Positions 21,916 through 33,837 of a DNA stretch of 64,000 nucleotides are shown piece by piece. How positions within the stretch are numbered: position 1 is the stretch's first letter; every line of letters starts with the position of its first letter. Where the stretch lies: contig CP075493.1 in assembly GCA_021613535.1 (NCBI GenBank), forward strand, positions 15,438,001 through 15,502,000, read 5' to 3'. Both the position numbers and the translations under genes were made by a program. The notes beneath the pieces are model-generated. The model worked only from the letters and a program-made list of their open reading frames with translations, was not told the DNA's origin and made no database searches. This DNA comes from Adineta vaga (lineage: Eukaryota > Rotifera).

Positions 21916-22784
21916 TTATTTTTGACGAACGAGATTTCGTATTGGAATCATTGGTTGAATTCGAAGTTGTCGACCGAAGAAAACACGATGCAAATTTTGA
22001 CGAAAAGATTTTGATGCAAAAAAATAAACATAAAAAGACGTACAATGTGTACTTGTACTAAATAATGTAATAACACTTGAAAACACACTTTCTTGTGCTA
22101 ATTGAAGTGAACTTTTCAAAGAATTTTTTGTGTAGAGAAAATATATTCGATTTGTTACATAAGCGATTGTTGTAATTAAAACCATGAGAATTTGTCCAAG
22201 TATTAGACGAGTTATTCTTTGTTCCGTACCGTTTGGTCTGATGAAAATCTTTCGTATATTAAACCATGTTAACAAAGAAAATATTGATAAAATAAGTATC
22301 GATATTAGACTATAGAGAACAATACCAATATAAACATTATAATTAGCAGCAATTGGATTAAGTATATCACATGTTGTTACGTTAGATAAATTAATCCAAT
22401 TTGTAAAATAAAACAAATTTGGACTGGCGAAAAGAATTGTAAAAAATAAAACAAATAAACAAATGAAATAAGATCGACGTCGTGTTATCCATCGACGAAA
22501 ACGAATATTATGTAATGTTAATAAATATTGATTGATAACAGCTAAACAAATTCCATGTAAACTTGCTATTCCTGATACTGGTCCGAAGAACCATCGTAAT
22601 TTACAAAGTACTTCATATTTAACTAATGGATCATATCCAGTTATTCGATAAATTAATTGAGGTAAAGTTAAACTGATAAGATTCAATTGACTTGCAAAAA
22701 TGCAAATACAAACAAAGGTAAACCACCATATATTGTTATGGATTGAGATATAGAATCTAAACGAAGTATTTCATCCGATGACAT
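21916..22784 (-). pseudogene. 7TM receptor pseudogene lacking TM1
   Basis: From TM2 to the C-terminus it aligns with the receptor at 12355-13335 (for example the shared YEVLCKLRWFFGP and ICLAVINQYLL regions). The apparent start codon (22784) opens a short N-terminus that ends in a stop after about 37 residues. The TM2 frame is shifted, and about 25 residues covering TM1 and the first loop are missing at the junction near 22700. There is no room for an intron at the break. The rest of the frame is open, so the deletion is probably recent. An alternative short N-terminal exon elsewhere cannot be fully excluded. Confidence 0.75.
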
Positions 22785-24079
22785 CAGATTTATTTCAGAT
22801 TAAAGGAACTTTTTTCAAAAAAGGATTAGTTTTAAAATGAAGATACGCCCTTGTAAAAATTTTGTATCTAAAATTCTGTAATACTAAAATAATCATCAAG
22901 AGAGAGAGAAATGAAATCGTACGTTGTCATCAGTTCTTGTCTTTCATCTATACTTGATGAAATACTGGAATTAGTTGTGATATGTAATCAGCATCGATAC
23001 AGGAACATGATATGTTTACGGTCATTCGAATTCAACAATTAGAATCTGTTTGAAGTGCTGGAAACTTGCATCTTTATCACACCGACTTTTAATGGTATAT
23101 CGAAATGAGGAAATATCAATATTTCAGTATTTTCAATGTTGCAGTGTGCATTCTGTCATTGAAGTTAATGCTCCGATAAACGATTTAGTGATATTTGACT
23201 TTGGCATATTCTGTAAATCTCTTATCCAAGTAGATCGAATTCATGAAGAAGAAGACTCTTTCTTTAGCTATAACTTCATAGTCATCTATGTTCCTTTTCT
23301 ACTCTTTAAAAATGAATATGACAACCTAAAATGTTCACAAAGATAGTTCACTTAAAAATTGCATTGTTAATACATTCTTTTCTTATCTACTGAATAATAA
23401 AATAAGAAAAAAATCGTCATATCTTTAATCTATCTCTATGAAAAGAAGAGAAAAAGCTGTTCTATCATTCTTCTTGTATTTATTTTCATTCTCTTCAAAA
23501 TAGAGTAAAAATAAAACGTTTTTTTTTGTACGAGAACATTAATTCTTATTGAAATTAGATTTTTATTCGACGAAGATATGAATGAGGTGATTATTTAATA
23601 AAAAAAGAAAACATTGAAAATTTTCATCGATGAAGATAACTTATTTGATATTCGTGATCTTTTCATCATATTGAATTCAATAGTCCATGAATGGATGGAA
23701 TACTTTTTTCGACGGTTAGATCGCTTAATGAAGAATTATCTGATTCTTTTTGGATTGATCTATATGATCTTGAGGGTGAGGGTGTGGATGTCAGTATAGA
23801 TGAAGAAAACATCCACACCCTATCGATTAAAAAGTCTTTTTTTTTCAATAATTTTTTTATGCGATCCAGTCTTCTAGAATCTTTTTCTATATTAAAATAC
23901 AGAACAGGTTGGTATTTTGAATAATTTAACGTCGCTATACCTAGATAAAACAGATTTTATAATCATTATTTGCCTTGCGATTAACAAAAAAAACGGGAAA
24001 TAAAAAATCTGATATTTAGCTTTCTCTTTATCATTATTAAGTATGAACACAAAAAGTATACTCGATTTATTCTTATAAA
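22785..24079. other. Intergenic region with one palindrome
   Basis: AT-rich. Frames at 23050-23346 and 23614-23924 overlap low-complexity or palindrome sequence and have no recognisable domain. The palindrome at 23771-23820 is the only structured feature. Confidence 0.45.
23771..23820. repeat. TGTGGG-type palindrome with duplicated left motif
   Basis: The left side TGAGGGTGAGGGTGTGGATG contains GAGGGTG twice; the right arm is CATCCACACCCT. The loop contains GATGAAGAAAA, again purine-rich. Confidence 0.8.
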
Positions 24080-27000
24080 ATGTTCGTTGAAAAAGCTTTT
24101 CTATTTTTCTCGTTAATTAATTTTGTTAATCTTCAAATTCAAATTAATCTTTATGAAACAAATTGGCCAAATAAAAATGCTGACATTCAACATGATTGTT
24201 TACATATTCTTTCTCATATTGATGTAGATATTCATCCTCGTCAAATGGTTTCATATTGTATGGGTGAATGGTCTTCTCAATATGATTTAATTGAAAATAA
24301 TTTTGATAAAAAATTCACTTTTTCACAATTATCTGAACAAGAAATTACAAGTGACGAATTATATCGATGGTCAACATCAATTGATCAGATTGAAGAATAT
24401 CAAGATTATTTAAATAAAAACTCATTAGAAAATCAAATTTATTATAATTGTACATTACCATATTTTGGTTCAAAATGTCAATATACATTAGAAATATATA
24501 ATCATACTTATTCAACATTAAATGAAATAATTTATGATTATTATCAGTATAATTTATATGAACCAATATCATCAACTTGTTATATTCATTTAAAATGTGA
24601 TCGTGGATCGGATTTATTATGTCTTGATTGGACTGAAATTTGTGATGGAAAAATTGATTGTATTGATACAGAACTTGATGAAAAAAATTGTTGGATATTA
24701 GAAAATCATCAATGTAATGAAAATGAATTTCAATGTTCTTTTTATGGACAATGTATTCCATTAGAATTTTTATATGATAAATTACTTGTTCCTGATTGCC
24801 TTGATCAAACTGATAATTTAACATATACTATAGATAGGATTTTGCGTGTACAAAAATACATAAAAGAACCAACATTTTTATTCGAAGATATTTCATGTGC
24901 AAAACAAAATCTTTTAATCTGGGGTCATATTGAAACAATTACAAGTTCATGTGTTTTAGCTCGTAAAAATCTTTTATTAAATACAATATTTTCTATGAAA
25001 TCAAATTTAACAATGGATCATTGTTTAAAAGCATTAAAATGTTCTTTTCAAAAATTTGAATTTACTACAAATGAATGTTTATTACTTTGCGATAAAAATA
25101 ATGGTGATTATGGATGTTATAACTCAATCAAAGCAACATGTCCAAATTTAATATTTATTTCATTATATCCAAGATTTCGTGGTCATATTTATTTAGTTTA
25201 TGAAAAATCAAAAATTAAATTTTCATTTAGTATACCATCACCAACGTATTTTTGTTATGATGATCAATTTATTAATATACCCAATGATGGAAAAGAATTA
25301 TTTAAAATTCAGAATAAAACTTGTCGTTATTTTAAAGATTCAATAAATATAAATGAAAAACTTGGATTGGAATCAGATTGGTTAAAAGGATATTATATGC
25401 GAATTGAAAAATGGTTATATAAAATCAATGATAATGCAATATCTTGTGATCAATCAACAATGTATCAATGTAGAAATTCATCAAAATGTATATTAAAAAC
25501 TCGTCTTTTAGATATTGTTGCTGATTGTTACTATGAAGATGATGAAGATTTATCTCTATTAAAAAATATTCAAATAACAAATCAGATTCAATGTCAACCA
25601 GATGGTAGTTATATTCCGTGGTATTTGTATAATGATGATACAGATTGCCATTGCAATGGAACTGGTGACAATTATTGTTTTGATGAAAATATAAATGAAT
25701 TTTATTTTAGAAAAAAAATTTTATTTCAAACAATTTGTGATAAATTTCCACATTTAGCTGAAGAATTTACTTTAGATAAAAATGAAACAGATGAAACAAA
25801 TTGTGAACAATGGCCAAATCTACATATTTATAATCGTTGTGATGGTTATTGGAATTTTCTTAATGGTGAAGATGAACTTAATTGTGATTCATCATTAGAA
25901 ATATTACCTTGTTCATCTAATCAACATATATGTGTTTCAATTAAAACATATGAATTAATTTGTTTATCAATTGAAAAAGTTAATGATGGAATTATTGATT
26001 GTATTGGTGCTGCTGATGAACCAACTATATGTGATAGATTTATATCAAATGAAAAATATAATTATCCAGAAGTATTTGCTTGTCCTAGTAAAAATTCTTG
26101 TATAATGGGTGCTCATATATGTGATCAGAATAGTGATTGTTATGATGAACAAGATGAAAAAGTTTGTAAATATAATGATTTAATAGGAATAGATCCACAT
26201 GATCATCAAGGTATTTGTGCAAAAAAATATGAATTATATGGATCTAATATTACCAAAATACTCTGTAGATTATTTGTTAATAGTGGACAACGATCAGAAA
26301 TATATTTTACATTAGATCAAAATGACAATTTTAAAGGACATCGTTCAGAAGATATAGCATTATTCATATCGACTGATCAGACACATAAAGCATTAAATGC
26401 TCAATCTTATCAACAACGTTGTCATCGTGGTTTAGATTTAAAAATTTGGTTAGATAAACAAAATAATTTAACAAAAAATGTTTGTCTTTGTCCACCAAGT
26501 TATTATGGAAATCAATGTCAATATCAAAATCAACGAATTAGTCTCACTTTACACTTCGGTGTTACAGTTGATTCAACTTTGATTCCATTTATTATAATTA
26601 TATCATTAATTGATCATAGTGAAGAACGACTAATTCATTCCTATGAACAAATTCACTTTTTATCAACAAAATCTTGTGAGAAAAGATTTAATATTTATTT
26701 ATTATATTCATCAAAACCAAAAGATTTAACAAATAATTATTCAATACAAATTGATTTTTATGAAAAATTAACATTAAATCATCGTGGAAGTATTGTTAAA
26801 CATATTAATTATTCATTTCTACCTGTTCATCGTCTTGCTTTTCAATTAAATATTCCTGATCAACGTTTAATTTGTTCCAATAAACAATGTATTCATGGAA
26901 AATGTTTCAAATATTTTAATAATCTAAATAATGAAACATTTTGTCAATGTGATCGAGGATGGACTGGAAAGTATTGTACAATTAAATATAATTGTTTATG

Positions 27001-29094
27001 TTCATCGAAATCATTATATCTTGGTAAACTAGTAAATAATCGATCGTTATGTGTATGTCCAATTAATCGAATTGGTCCTCGATGTTTAATTTATCAAGAT
27101 TCGTGTAATATTTGTCAAAATGGTGGACAATGTATAGTAATGGATGAATATGAAATATCTTTAAAAAAATATATTTGTATTTGTCCAAAAGGTTATTCAG
27201 GTGATCAATGTGAACAAATTCAAACAAAATTTGAAATATTATTTAATAAAAATGAGAATTTATATCCATCAATATTTATTCATTTTATTGAAATAAAAAA
27301 AAATGATTTTCCAATACGTACAACAACAATTCAACGAACTCGTATTGGACAAAATTTTTTATCATTTTATTGGTCATTACCATATCATATTGTTTTTATT
27401 GAATTATTAGACAAGTAAGGCTCATCTTCTAGATTCGCTGACGCTTTTCTGAAAGAATTATAACAGGACTTAAGATATTTCGAAACCTCGAATAATAAGA
27501 AACCCAGTGCAAACCTAGGGTGTGGGTGAATACAGACACTGACTTGCGCCCTTCCACAGCCCCAACCACACCCACACCCTAGAAATGCTAATTTCTGATT
27601 GATTAGGACAGAGAAACCTTTTGCATTTGAAGCCCATGATTTTACCGCTGTATAACTCTTTATTTCAGAGAAGGGAATAAGAATTATTATTTAATATCAA
27701 TACAAAAGAAATATCAATCATCATTAATTATTAAAAAATCAATAAATTCATTTGATCAATGTTTGAATATAAATGAATTATTAAATGAAACAATTATGAA
27801 TTATCATTTTCTTCGTCGTATTAAATATTATCATTTACCATGTCAAAGAAATTCAACTTTATTATGTTTTTATGATGAACAACAATTTTGTTTATGTCAA
27901 CAACTTGATCATTATGAACAACGTGTAACAAATTGTCTAAATTTTAATTATACTTTAGATGTAAATTGTCGTGGTAAAAATATTTGTGAACATAATGGAA
28001 AATGTTTTGAAGAAAATTCTAAATGTCCAAAATATTTTTTATGTCAATGTTCGAATTGTTATTATGGAATTCGATGTGAATTTACAATGGATGGATTTAC
28101 TCTTTCTTTAGATTCAATTCTTGCTTATCATACATATCCAAATAAAAATTTCTTCGATCAGTCTTATGCAATATTAATTAGTTTAATTTTAACAATAATA
28201 ATTATTATTTGTGGATTAATTAATAGTATTTTATCATTAATTACATTTCACGATAAAATAACACGTGATTTAGGTTGTGGAATTTATCTTTTTTCTACAT
28301 CATTTATAAACTTACTTTTAATTATTATATTTCCTATAAAATATTCAATAAATATTAATTCACAAATTGGTTTTATAGATAATGGATTAGTTTTAAAAAT
28401 TCATTGTTTTCTTATGGATTTTTTTATTCGATTTTGTTTAATAATGGATCAATGGTTAACAACATGTGTATCAATTGAACGAGCATATATTACAATAAAA
28501 GGTGTTCAATTTAATAAAAAACAAACAAGAATAATAGCTAAAAGAATAATTCTTATACTTATATTTCTAATTATTTTAACAAATATTCATGATCCAATTC
28601 ATCGATATTTATTTATTGAAAATCAATATAATGATCAAGATCAATTTAGGAAAATAGTTTGTAATGTAAAATATCCAACACATGTTCGTTTATTTGATTT
28701 AATTATGAATGTATTTCATTATGTTGGACCATTTATTATTCATTTAATATCAGCTATTATAATTATAATAGGAAGTACACAACAAAGAAAATCATTACAA
28801 AAGAATAAACAAAAATATATTTCTATTTTACGTGAACAAATTCAACAACATAAAAATCTGCTTATTGCACCATTTGTTTTAATTCTTGTTGGTATTTTAC
28901 GTTTAATTATATCATTTGCATCAGGTTGTATAACATCAGCAAGTAATTCATGGTTATTTCTTTGTGGATATTTTATATCATTAATTCCACCATTACTTAC
29001 TTTTATTTTATTTGTTTTACCATCAAGTATCTATAGAAAAGCTTTTAAAAAAGCTATTTTTCGTTATAAAAACTTTATTATTCGACGTTCATAA
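24080..29094 (+). CDS. LDLRA/EGF-ectodomain 7TM receptor
   Basis: Exons 24080-27414 and 27669-29094 join in phase 2 across a 254-nt GT-AG intron, giving 1,586 residues. A signal peptide (residues 1-18) is followed by LDL-receptor class A-like cysteine clusters with acidic DxxDE calcium sites (around 190-245, 610-640 and 680-720). EGF-like motifs (CxCxxGWTGxxC and CICPKGYSGDQC type) occur near 965-985 and 1010-1050, with one more just before the membrane part. Seven hydrophobic segments then run from about residue 1280, with TM1 GLINSILSLITF and a CVSIERAY motif in place of DRY. The tail is short and basic. The architecture matches bdelloid receptors with large secreted-type ectodomains and probably binds extracellular ligands. 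Codons are almost exclusively A/T-ending, more than in neighbouring genes. The intron carries a TGTGGG palindrome. Confidence 0.88.
27515..27582. repeat. TGTGGG-type palindrome inside an intron
   Basis: CTAGGGTGTGGGTG (27515-27528) and CACCCACACCCTAG (27569-27582) are perfect complements. The 40-base loop lacks the usual purine run. It lies within the intron 27415-27668 of the receptor gene. Confidence 0.9.
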
Positions 29095-29270
29095 ATTATT
29101 TGATCTGCTTCTGCTTCTTTTTTCTCTTTTCTTCATTAAGGAAAAGTTTTGCAAAAATAAATTTGTCTGTCTGCATTTGACTATGATTGATCCATAAATA
29201 AAAGAAATATCTTCGAATAAAGTTCGACGAAAGAATAATTGAGATCGAAAAACACAAATCTAAGGTCAGT

Positions 29271-29338
29271 TTGAGGATGTGTATGTGATTGAACAGATAA
29301 TACCTACATCTACATCCACACCCACCCATACCCTCAAC
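29271..29338. repeat. TGTGGG-type palindrome
   Basis: TTGAGGATGTGTATGTG pairs with CACCCACCCATACCCTCAA, with extra ACATCTACATCC in the right arm. It lies 177 bp beyond the stop of the LDLRA/EGF receptor. Confidence 0.8.
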
Positions 29339-29441
29339 TGTTTATTCAACTTTTCAAACAGAAAATAAACAACGACCAGGAAATAGTGCTGACCTGTCTG
29401 AACATGTAGGACTAGACAAGATAGATATGACATAATCATTC

Positions 29442-29450
29442 TATATATAA
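29442..29450 (+). promoter_or_regulatory. Candidate TATA box for the F-box gene
   Basis: TATATATAA lies about 45-50 bp before the ATG at 29494. The position is plausible, but the string is common in AT-rich DNA. Confidence 0.3.
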
Positions 29451-29493
29451 TGAACTTAATACTTCGTCTTTTGCTTATTATCTGTGAAAGTTT

Positions 29494-31227
29494 ATGTGTA
29501 CAATTAACAATAGAATGAGTTTAGAATTATTACCAAATGAAATTTTACTCGATTTATTTGAGTATTTTGATGGTATTAAACTTCTTCATATATTCTATGG
29601 GCTTAACTCTCGTTTTAATTATCTTCTCTGCAAACAATATGCATTACACTGGTTTAACTTTTCTTACATACGAAAAAGTCAATTTGATGAAATATGTCAA
29701 CGATATTTTCCATATCTTATCAATCGAATTTGTGCTCTTCGTTTTTATGAACATTCAGCTCCTGGACAATTGGATTTATTTTTTACCTATATTTCATCCC
29801 TACAACAATTAATTGGATTACGATCATTATCATTATCATATATAGCTTCATCGGAAATAATAAGCAAATTTTTTCAAGAACTACTCTACTTGCAAAATCT
29901 CACTCATCTAAAGATTAATTGTTCTTATCAGCGACACTATACAATGAATTTCCAATGGGTTGTGGATACGATTTGGAATTTACCTAAACTTCGTTATTGT
30001 TCTTTAAATCGTCCAGTAACGCAATCGAGAAAATTTTGTATTCCAAATGAAATCTCATCTACACTTCGGTCAGTCGATCTATCAAGTTATCAGCTTCATA
30101 TCAATCAGATCAATCAATTCATTAAACATACTCCTTATTTAAAACATCTATCAATATGTATTGATACTTCCAGTACTGTTGCTGATAATTATATTTTACC
30201 TTCTCTTTCGACATTGATCAGTTTTAATACGATATGTCATACATTTGAAACATCGTATATGACTTTATTTTTGAAAAACTTATCTAATTTACGTCACTTA
30301 AATATCAGTTTAATCGATGATATGATCAATGGATATCAATGGGAACAAATTCTTCGTCATTATCTACGAAAACTTAAAACCTTTAAACTTGATATGACTA
30401 ATACAATTTCTATGAATCAAAATATTGAAGAATACATCAATGAATTAATCAATTCATTTCAAAATTCATTCTGGATTGATGAACGACAATGGTTTGTTCA
30501 TTGTTATGTATGTGATACAATTATTCGTTTGTTTACATCTAATACATTTTCTTCTTATTATCGTGATCAAAAACTTCCTAGTATATGGAAATCAACGAAT
30601 CCAAATGACAATCAACAGACATTTTATCATAGTATAACTACTATTAACGAAACATTTTTTGATCAACCTATGCCATCTGATATTTGTTTATCAAATCTTG
30701 GTTCTATTAATATCAGATTTCCTCTTCATCAACAATTTCGATCTATCATTCCAAATCTTAGTCGTTTATTTAGCTTACATGTTATATTATTTTCTGATAT
30801 TTACCAATCTGAATTACAAAATTTATTAGATCAAACACCTCATCTTCATATTTTACATATCAAACAAGACCCATCATTATCTGAACAACTATCATTCTTC
30901 AAATGTAGAAGTTCATCAGTTAATAACATTGATCTTCTTGAATTAAATTATTCGTTAGATGAAGTACAATGTTTGCTGTTTTGTCGTTCGCCAATAGCAA
31001 GTCAATGTCAAACATGCTCAATCAATGTAAAAACTCGTTATTGTATCGTTATTCTAGTCAAAGAAATAATCAATCTTCAAGTATTACGTGTTGATTGTCA
31101 AGAAATAATAGAAGAAAACAAAGTCGAAGTTATTCAATGGTTAAAAGATAATTTACCATCAACATGTTTCGTTAGCAAAGATTCAAGAGCTATTAATAGT
31201 GTTCAAATATGGATTCAAAAGACATGA
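29494..31227 (+). CDS. F-box protein with degenerate leucine-rich repeats
   Basis: The N-terminal F-box reads LELLPNEILLDLFEYFDGIKLL (residues ~9-30), the helix that binds Skp1 in SCF ubiquitin ligases. The following 540 residues contain irregular leucine-rich repeats (LQNLTHLKINC, LSNLRHLNISL, NLSRLFSLHVI) that would pick the substrate. Single exon, 577 residues. An alternative start, Met8, lies at 29515 just before the F-box and is equally plausible. Bdelloids have hundreds of such genes; the substrate is unknown. The frame is intact, in contrast to two distant relatives in this window (49437-51128 and 62870 to the edge). Confidence 0.85.
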   Translation: MCTINNRMSLELLPNEILLDLFEYFDGIKLLHIFYGLNSRFNYLLCKQYALHWFNFSYIRKSQFDEICQRYFPYLINRICALRFYEHSAPGQLDLFFTYISSLQQLIGLRSLSLSYIASSEIISKFFQELLYLQNLTHLKINCSYQRHYTMNFQWVVDTIWNLPKLRYCSLNRPVTQSRKFCIPNEISSTLRSVDLSSYQLHINQINQFIKHTPYLKHLSICIDTSSTVADNYILPSLSTLISFNTICHTFETSYMTLFLKNLSNLRHLNISLIDDMINGYQWEQILRHYLRKLKTFKLDMTNTISMNQNIEEYINELINSFQNSFWIDERQWFVHCYVCDTIIRLFTSNTFSSYYRDQKLPSIWKSTNPNDNQQTFYHSITTINETFFDQPMPSDICLSNLGSINIRFPLHQQFRSIIPNLSRLFSLHVILFSDIYQSELQNLLDQTPHLHILHIKQDPSLSEQLSFFKCRSSSVNNIDLLELNYSLDEVQCLLFCRSPIASQCQTCSINVKTRYCIVILVKEIINLQVLRVDCQEIIEENKVEVIQWLKDNLPSTCFVSKDSRAINSVQIWIQKT

Positions 31228-31721
31228 GTTTTGAATATCAAATAAATTTTGTTCACTTGCAAAATTATTTATTATTGCTTGAGAATAGTAGAAAAACAAT
31301 ACTGTTATCATCACATTCGAGTTGTTGATGGCGTCCATGTAGCGAGATCAACTTCTTCAATTGACTTTTTCTTTTTAAAGTAAAGATATATGTGTGTTTT
31401 ATAAGAGGAAGGGTAATGATTTTTGCAATAAGATAACCTAATCCAGAAATTTCTAAATATACAAGTGTCAAGAGTAAATCAGTAATTGAATTTCATGTAT
31501 TCAATGTATAAAATGATGTTTCATTGATTTGTAATTGAAAGAGTAGTAACTACTATCACTTGTTGCATATTTATATTCAATATCATTAACAAAGATTTGA
31601 TTAACATCTCCACAAAACATTGGTAATCAATACCACTTAATTTCATTTTTCTCCTTTCATTAATGGCTATATGTACGATTAATTACTTTTATAGGTGTTA
31701 ACACACATTATGGTTGTTGAG
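31228..31721. other. Intergenic region
   Basis: AT-rich with no gene seen. It may contain the lost 5' part of the receptor relic that follows, but no homology was recognised. Confidence 0.45.
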
Positions 31722-31784
31722 TAGGGTGTGGTTGGGTGTGGGTGTCTGACTTGAGAATCCACTACCACACCCACACCCACATCC
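31722..31784. repeat. TGTGGG-type palindrome next to receptor relic
   Basis: TAGGGTGTGGTTGGGTGTGG on the left pairs with CCACACCCACACCCAC on the right. It ends 15 bp before the acceptor-like site TTTACTCAG from which receptor homology starts, so it would lie in an intron or at the break point. Confidence 0.85.
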
Positions 31785-31799
31785 GGTACATTTACTCAG

Positions 31800-32628
31800 A
31801 AGAAGACATGCGAGTCTGGATGTGGATTTTACTTGCTTGTGTCATCTATTACCGGCTTATTAACTATGATAGTACTCATGTGCAAAATAATCATAATCTT
31901 AAACCCCAAACAAACCAATATTGGTTGTTCTCTTATTGAATTTTTACTAAAGTGGTGGCCGACAAGTTGTGAATGGCTAAATATATGTGTGGCTATGGAT
32001 CGGATACAAGCAGTTAGTTATCCAACTAAATACACTCGTGCAATAAGTGAACGTCGAGCTAAATGGATTGTCGGATGTGTATTCATATTTCTTGCTCTTA
32101 TCTCATATCCGGAATTGATCTTTCGTCGCATTGTAATTGATACACATGATGAACGAGCTTGGTGTGTACTTACATTAAATGCTGACCGACAAGTTATTCT
32201 TGTCCTATATTCAATTTCGAATGTTCTCTTGTTCATATTACCATTGATAATTAATTTTGCTAGTATAGTATCATTATTATTCAGAAAACAACGGCTTTAA
32301 AAAATCAAACAAAGAAGAACAAAACCATTGCACCAAATCAAAGCAAAAACGCACGACTGAAACTACGAATGGACATGATAAAAAAGTCAATCAAACAACA
32401 CAAGCATATACTTATTGCACCGATTGTACTTGGTTGTCTTGCTCTACCTCGACTTGTTCTAAGTTTTATATTTGTATGTCAAAAACTTGATCGACAACCA
32501 TACATTAGTCTAATTAGCTATTGTCTTCGTATTTATTCTACCATCGGAAGTGTTTCGAAAAGGAATGTTTGACTTTATGAAAAGTATTATGCCACAACGC
32601 ATTCATCAATTATTTATTACTAGTTGAT
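31800..32628 (+). pseudogene. Relic of an ectodomain-type 7TM receptor
   Basis: Homology to the 7TM part of the receptor at 24080-29094 starts with CGFYLLVSS (versus CGIYLFSTS) and passes through TM2-TM5 (CEWLNICVAMDR; PLIINFASIVSLL). A one-base shift in an AAAA run near 32285 breaks the frame. TM6 continues (HKHILIAPIVLG). A second shift with loss of about 10 residues occurs near 32515, and the end (LPSEVFRKG) lies in a third frame, stopping at 32628. TM1 and all extracellular domains are absent. Two frameshifts and missing exons make it non-functional. Confidence 0.85.
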
Positions 32629-33837
32629 GTTCAATCTAAATCTTCATTATTGTTTGTATTTGGTTTTACATCGATGTTGTCTCACATGCTTCATTTTTGA
32701 ACTCATAAGAAAAATAAATTATCCTGCGTGAATACAATGGATGTGGGCGTGGAATGAAGAGATTATCCTCACCGACACCTTTGAATCTTAAGAGGATCGC
32801 TCCAGCATTATGAAAAGTCTAAGTACGAATATTGAGGCAATAAGACAACACAACGGAAAATGAGTAGCTACTAATTTATCTTATTATTTTGTTTCTTAAT
32901 TTCTATTAACAAATCTTCTTCTTTTTTCTCAAAACTTTGTATATGACTAGGAAATTTTTGTGTTCATTCAAATTGACATCATTTATAATTATTTTCCTAT
33001 TCACAGATAGAAAAAAATGAGAACATCTTTATCGATAGTATTTTTTTTGACTAATGGAGACGAACTGCTTTTAATGTTAGGACTTTGAGGAATTATTCTG
33101 AATTGATATTCATCCTGAAGCATAATAAACTTCCTCTAAACAGTAATAAAGATATTATTAAATACTTCACCTGGACGATGAAACCATTTTATTAAAGAAA
33201 ACAAAATCAAATTAATCGACATCCTCAGGATATTGACACTGTTATTGCCACTCCCATTAAATCAATATTCAAACTTGAGACTTCCAGACAAATGTTATAC
33301 GACGTCATTCATTGTTTGTTAGAGGCGAACGTTTTTGGCAAGCCTATTAAAAAGGAGATGAGTATTTTCGTACAGTACTCCATATTTTAGTAATGATGAA
33401 TACTCGTTGCATTTTTAACGATACTACCGTCCTACGCAGTTTTCTCTGGAGTATCCATATAGTTCTGAATAGAATCTTATTATTTCTTTTATGACAATCT
33501 AGTAAATTATTTGCGAATTTTCTAAAGTATCGTTTCTTAATTTTTAATCCCAATTCGATTTTCTTTTTTAAAGTCTGACTTATACAATAGTTGACACTTG
33601 TTTAACTCACAAACTTGACTAATTTTAAAATCAAGGTTAAGTATATGTAACGATAACGTTTCGAATCGACTTTCGTCATCATTTTAGTTGTGATGCATTT
33701 CAATTTGTTCTGTATCATATATAAAATAAAAGTAAATCAGAAAAATCAAATCATTTAATAGAATAATATAAGTTTACAAACAACATCGGTACACATTACA
33801 ACAAAAATCAAATGTTTATGTTAGACTTGTCTTCACT
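32629..33837. other. Intergenic region with one degenerate palindrome
   Basis: AT-rich. A minus-strand 68-codon frame at 33347-33553 has no recognisable features. A degenerate TGTGGG-type palindrome is at 32739-32782. Confidence 0.45.
32739..32782. repeat. TGTGGG-type palindrome, degenerate
   Basis: GGATGTGGGCGTGG pairs loosely with CCTCACCGACACCT. The loop GAATGAAGAGATTAT resembles the GAAGAAGAGATAT loop of the better copies. Confidence 0.6.

Noticed and set aside
23050-23924. Three small ORFs upstream of the receptor
   Set aside because: No recognisable motif; two of them run through the palindrome and a poly-T tract.
24345-24824. 159-codon minus-strand ORF opposite the receptor gene
   Set aside because: It mirrors A/T-rich coding sequence on the other strand; composition is Asn/His/Ile/Tyr-rich with no domain.
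33347-33553. 68-codon minus-strand ORF
   Set aside because: Lys/Arg-rich chance frame in intergenic DNA without supporting features.
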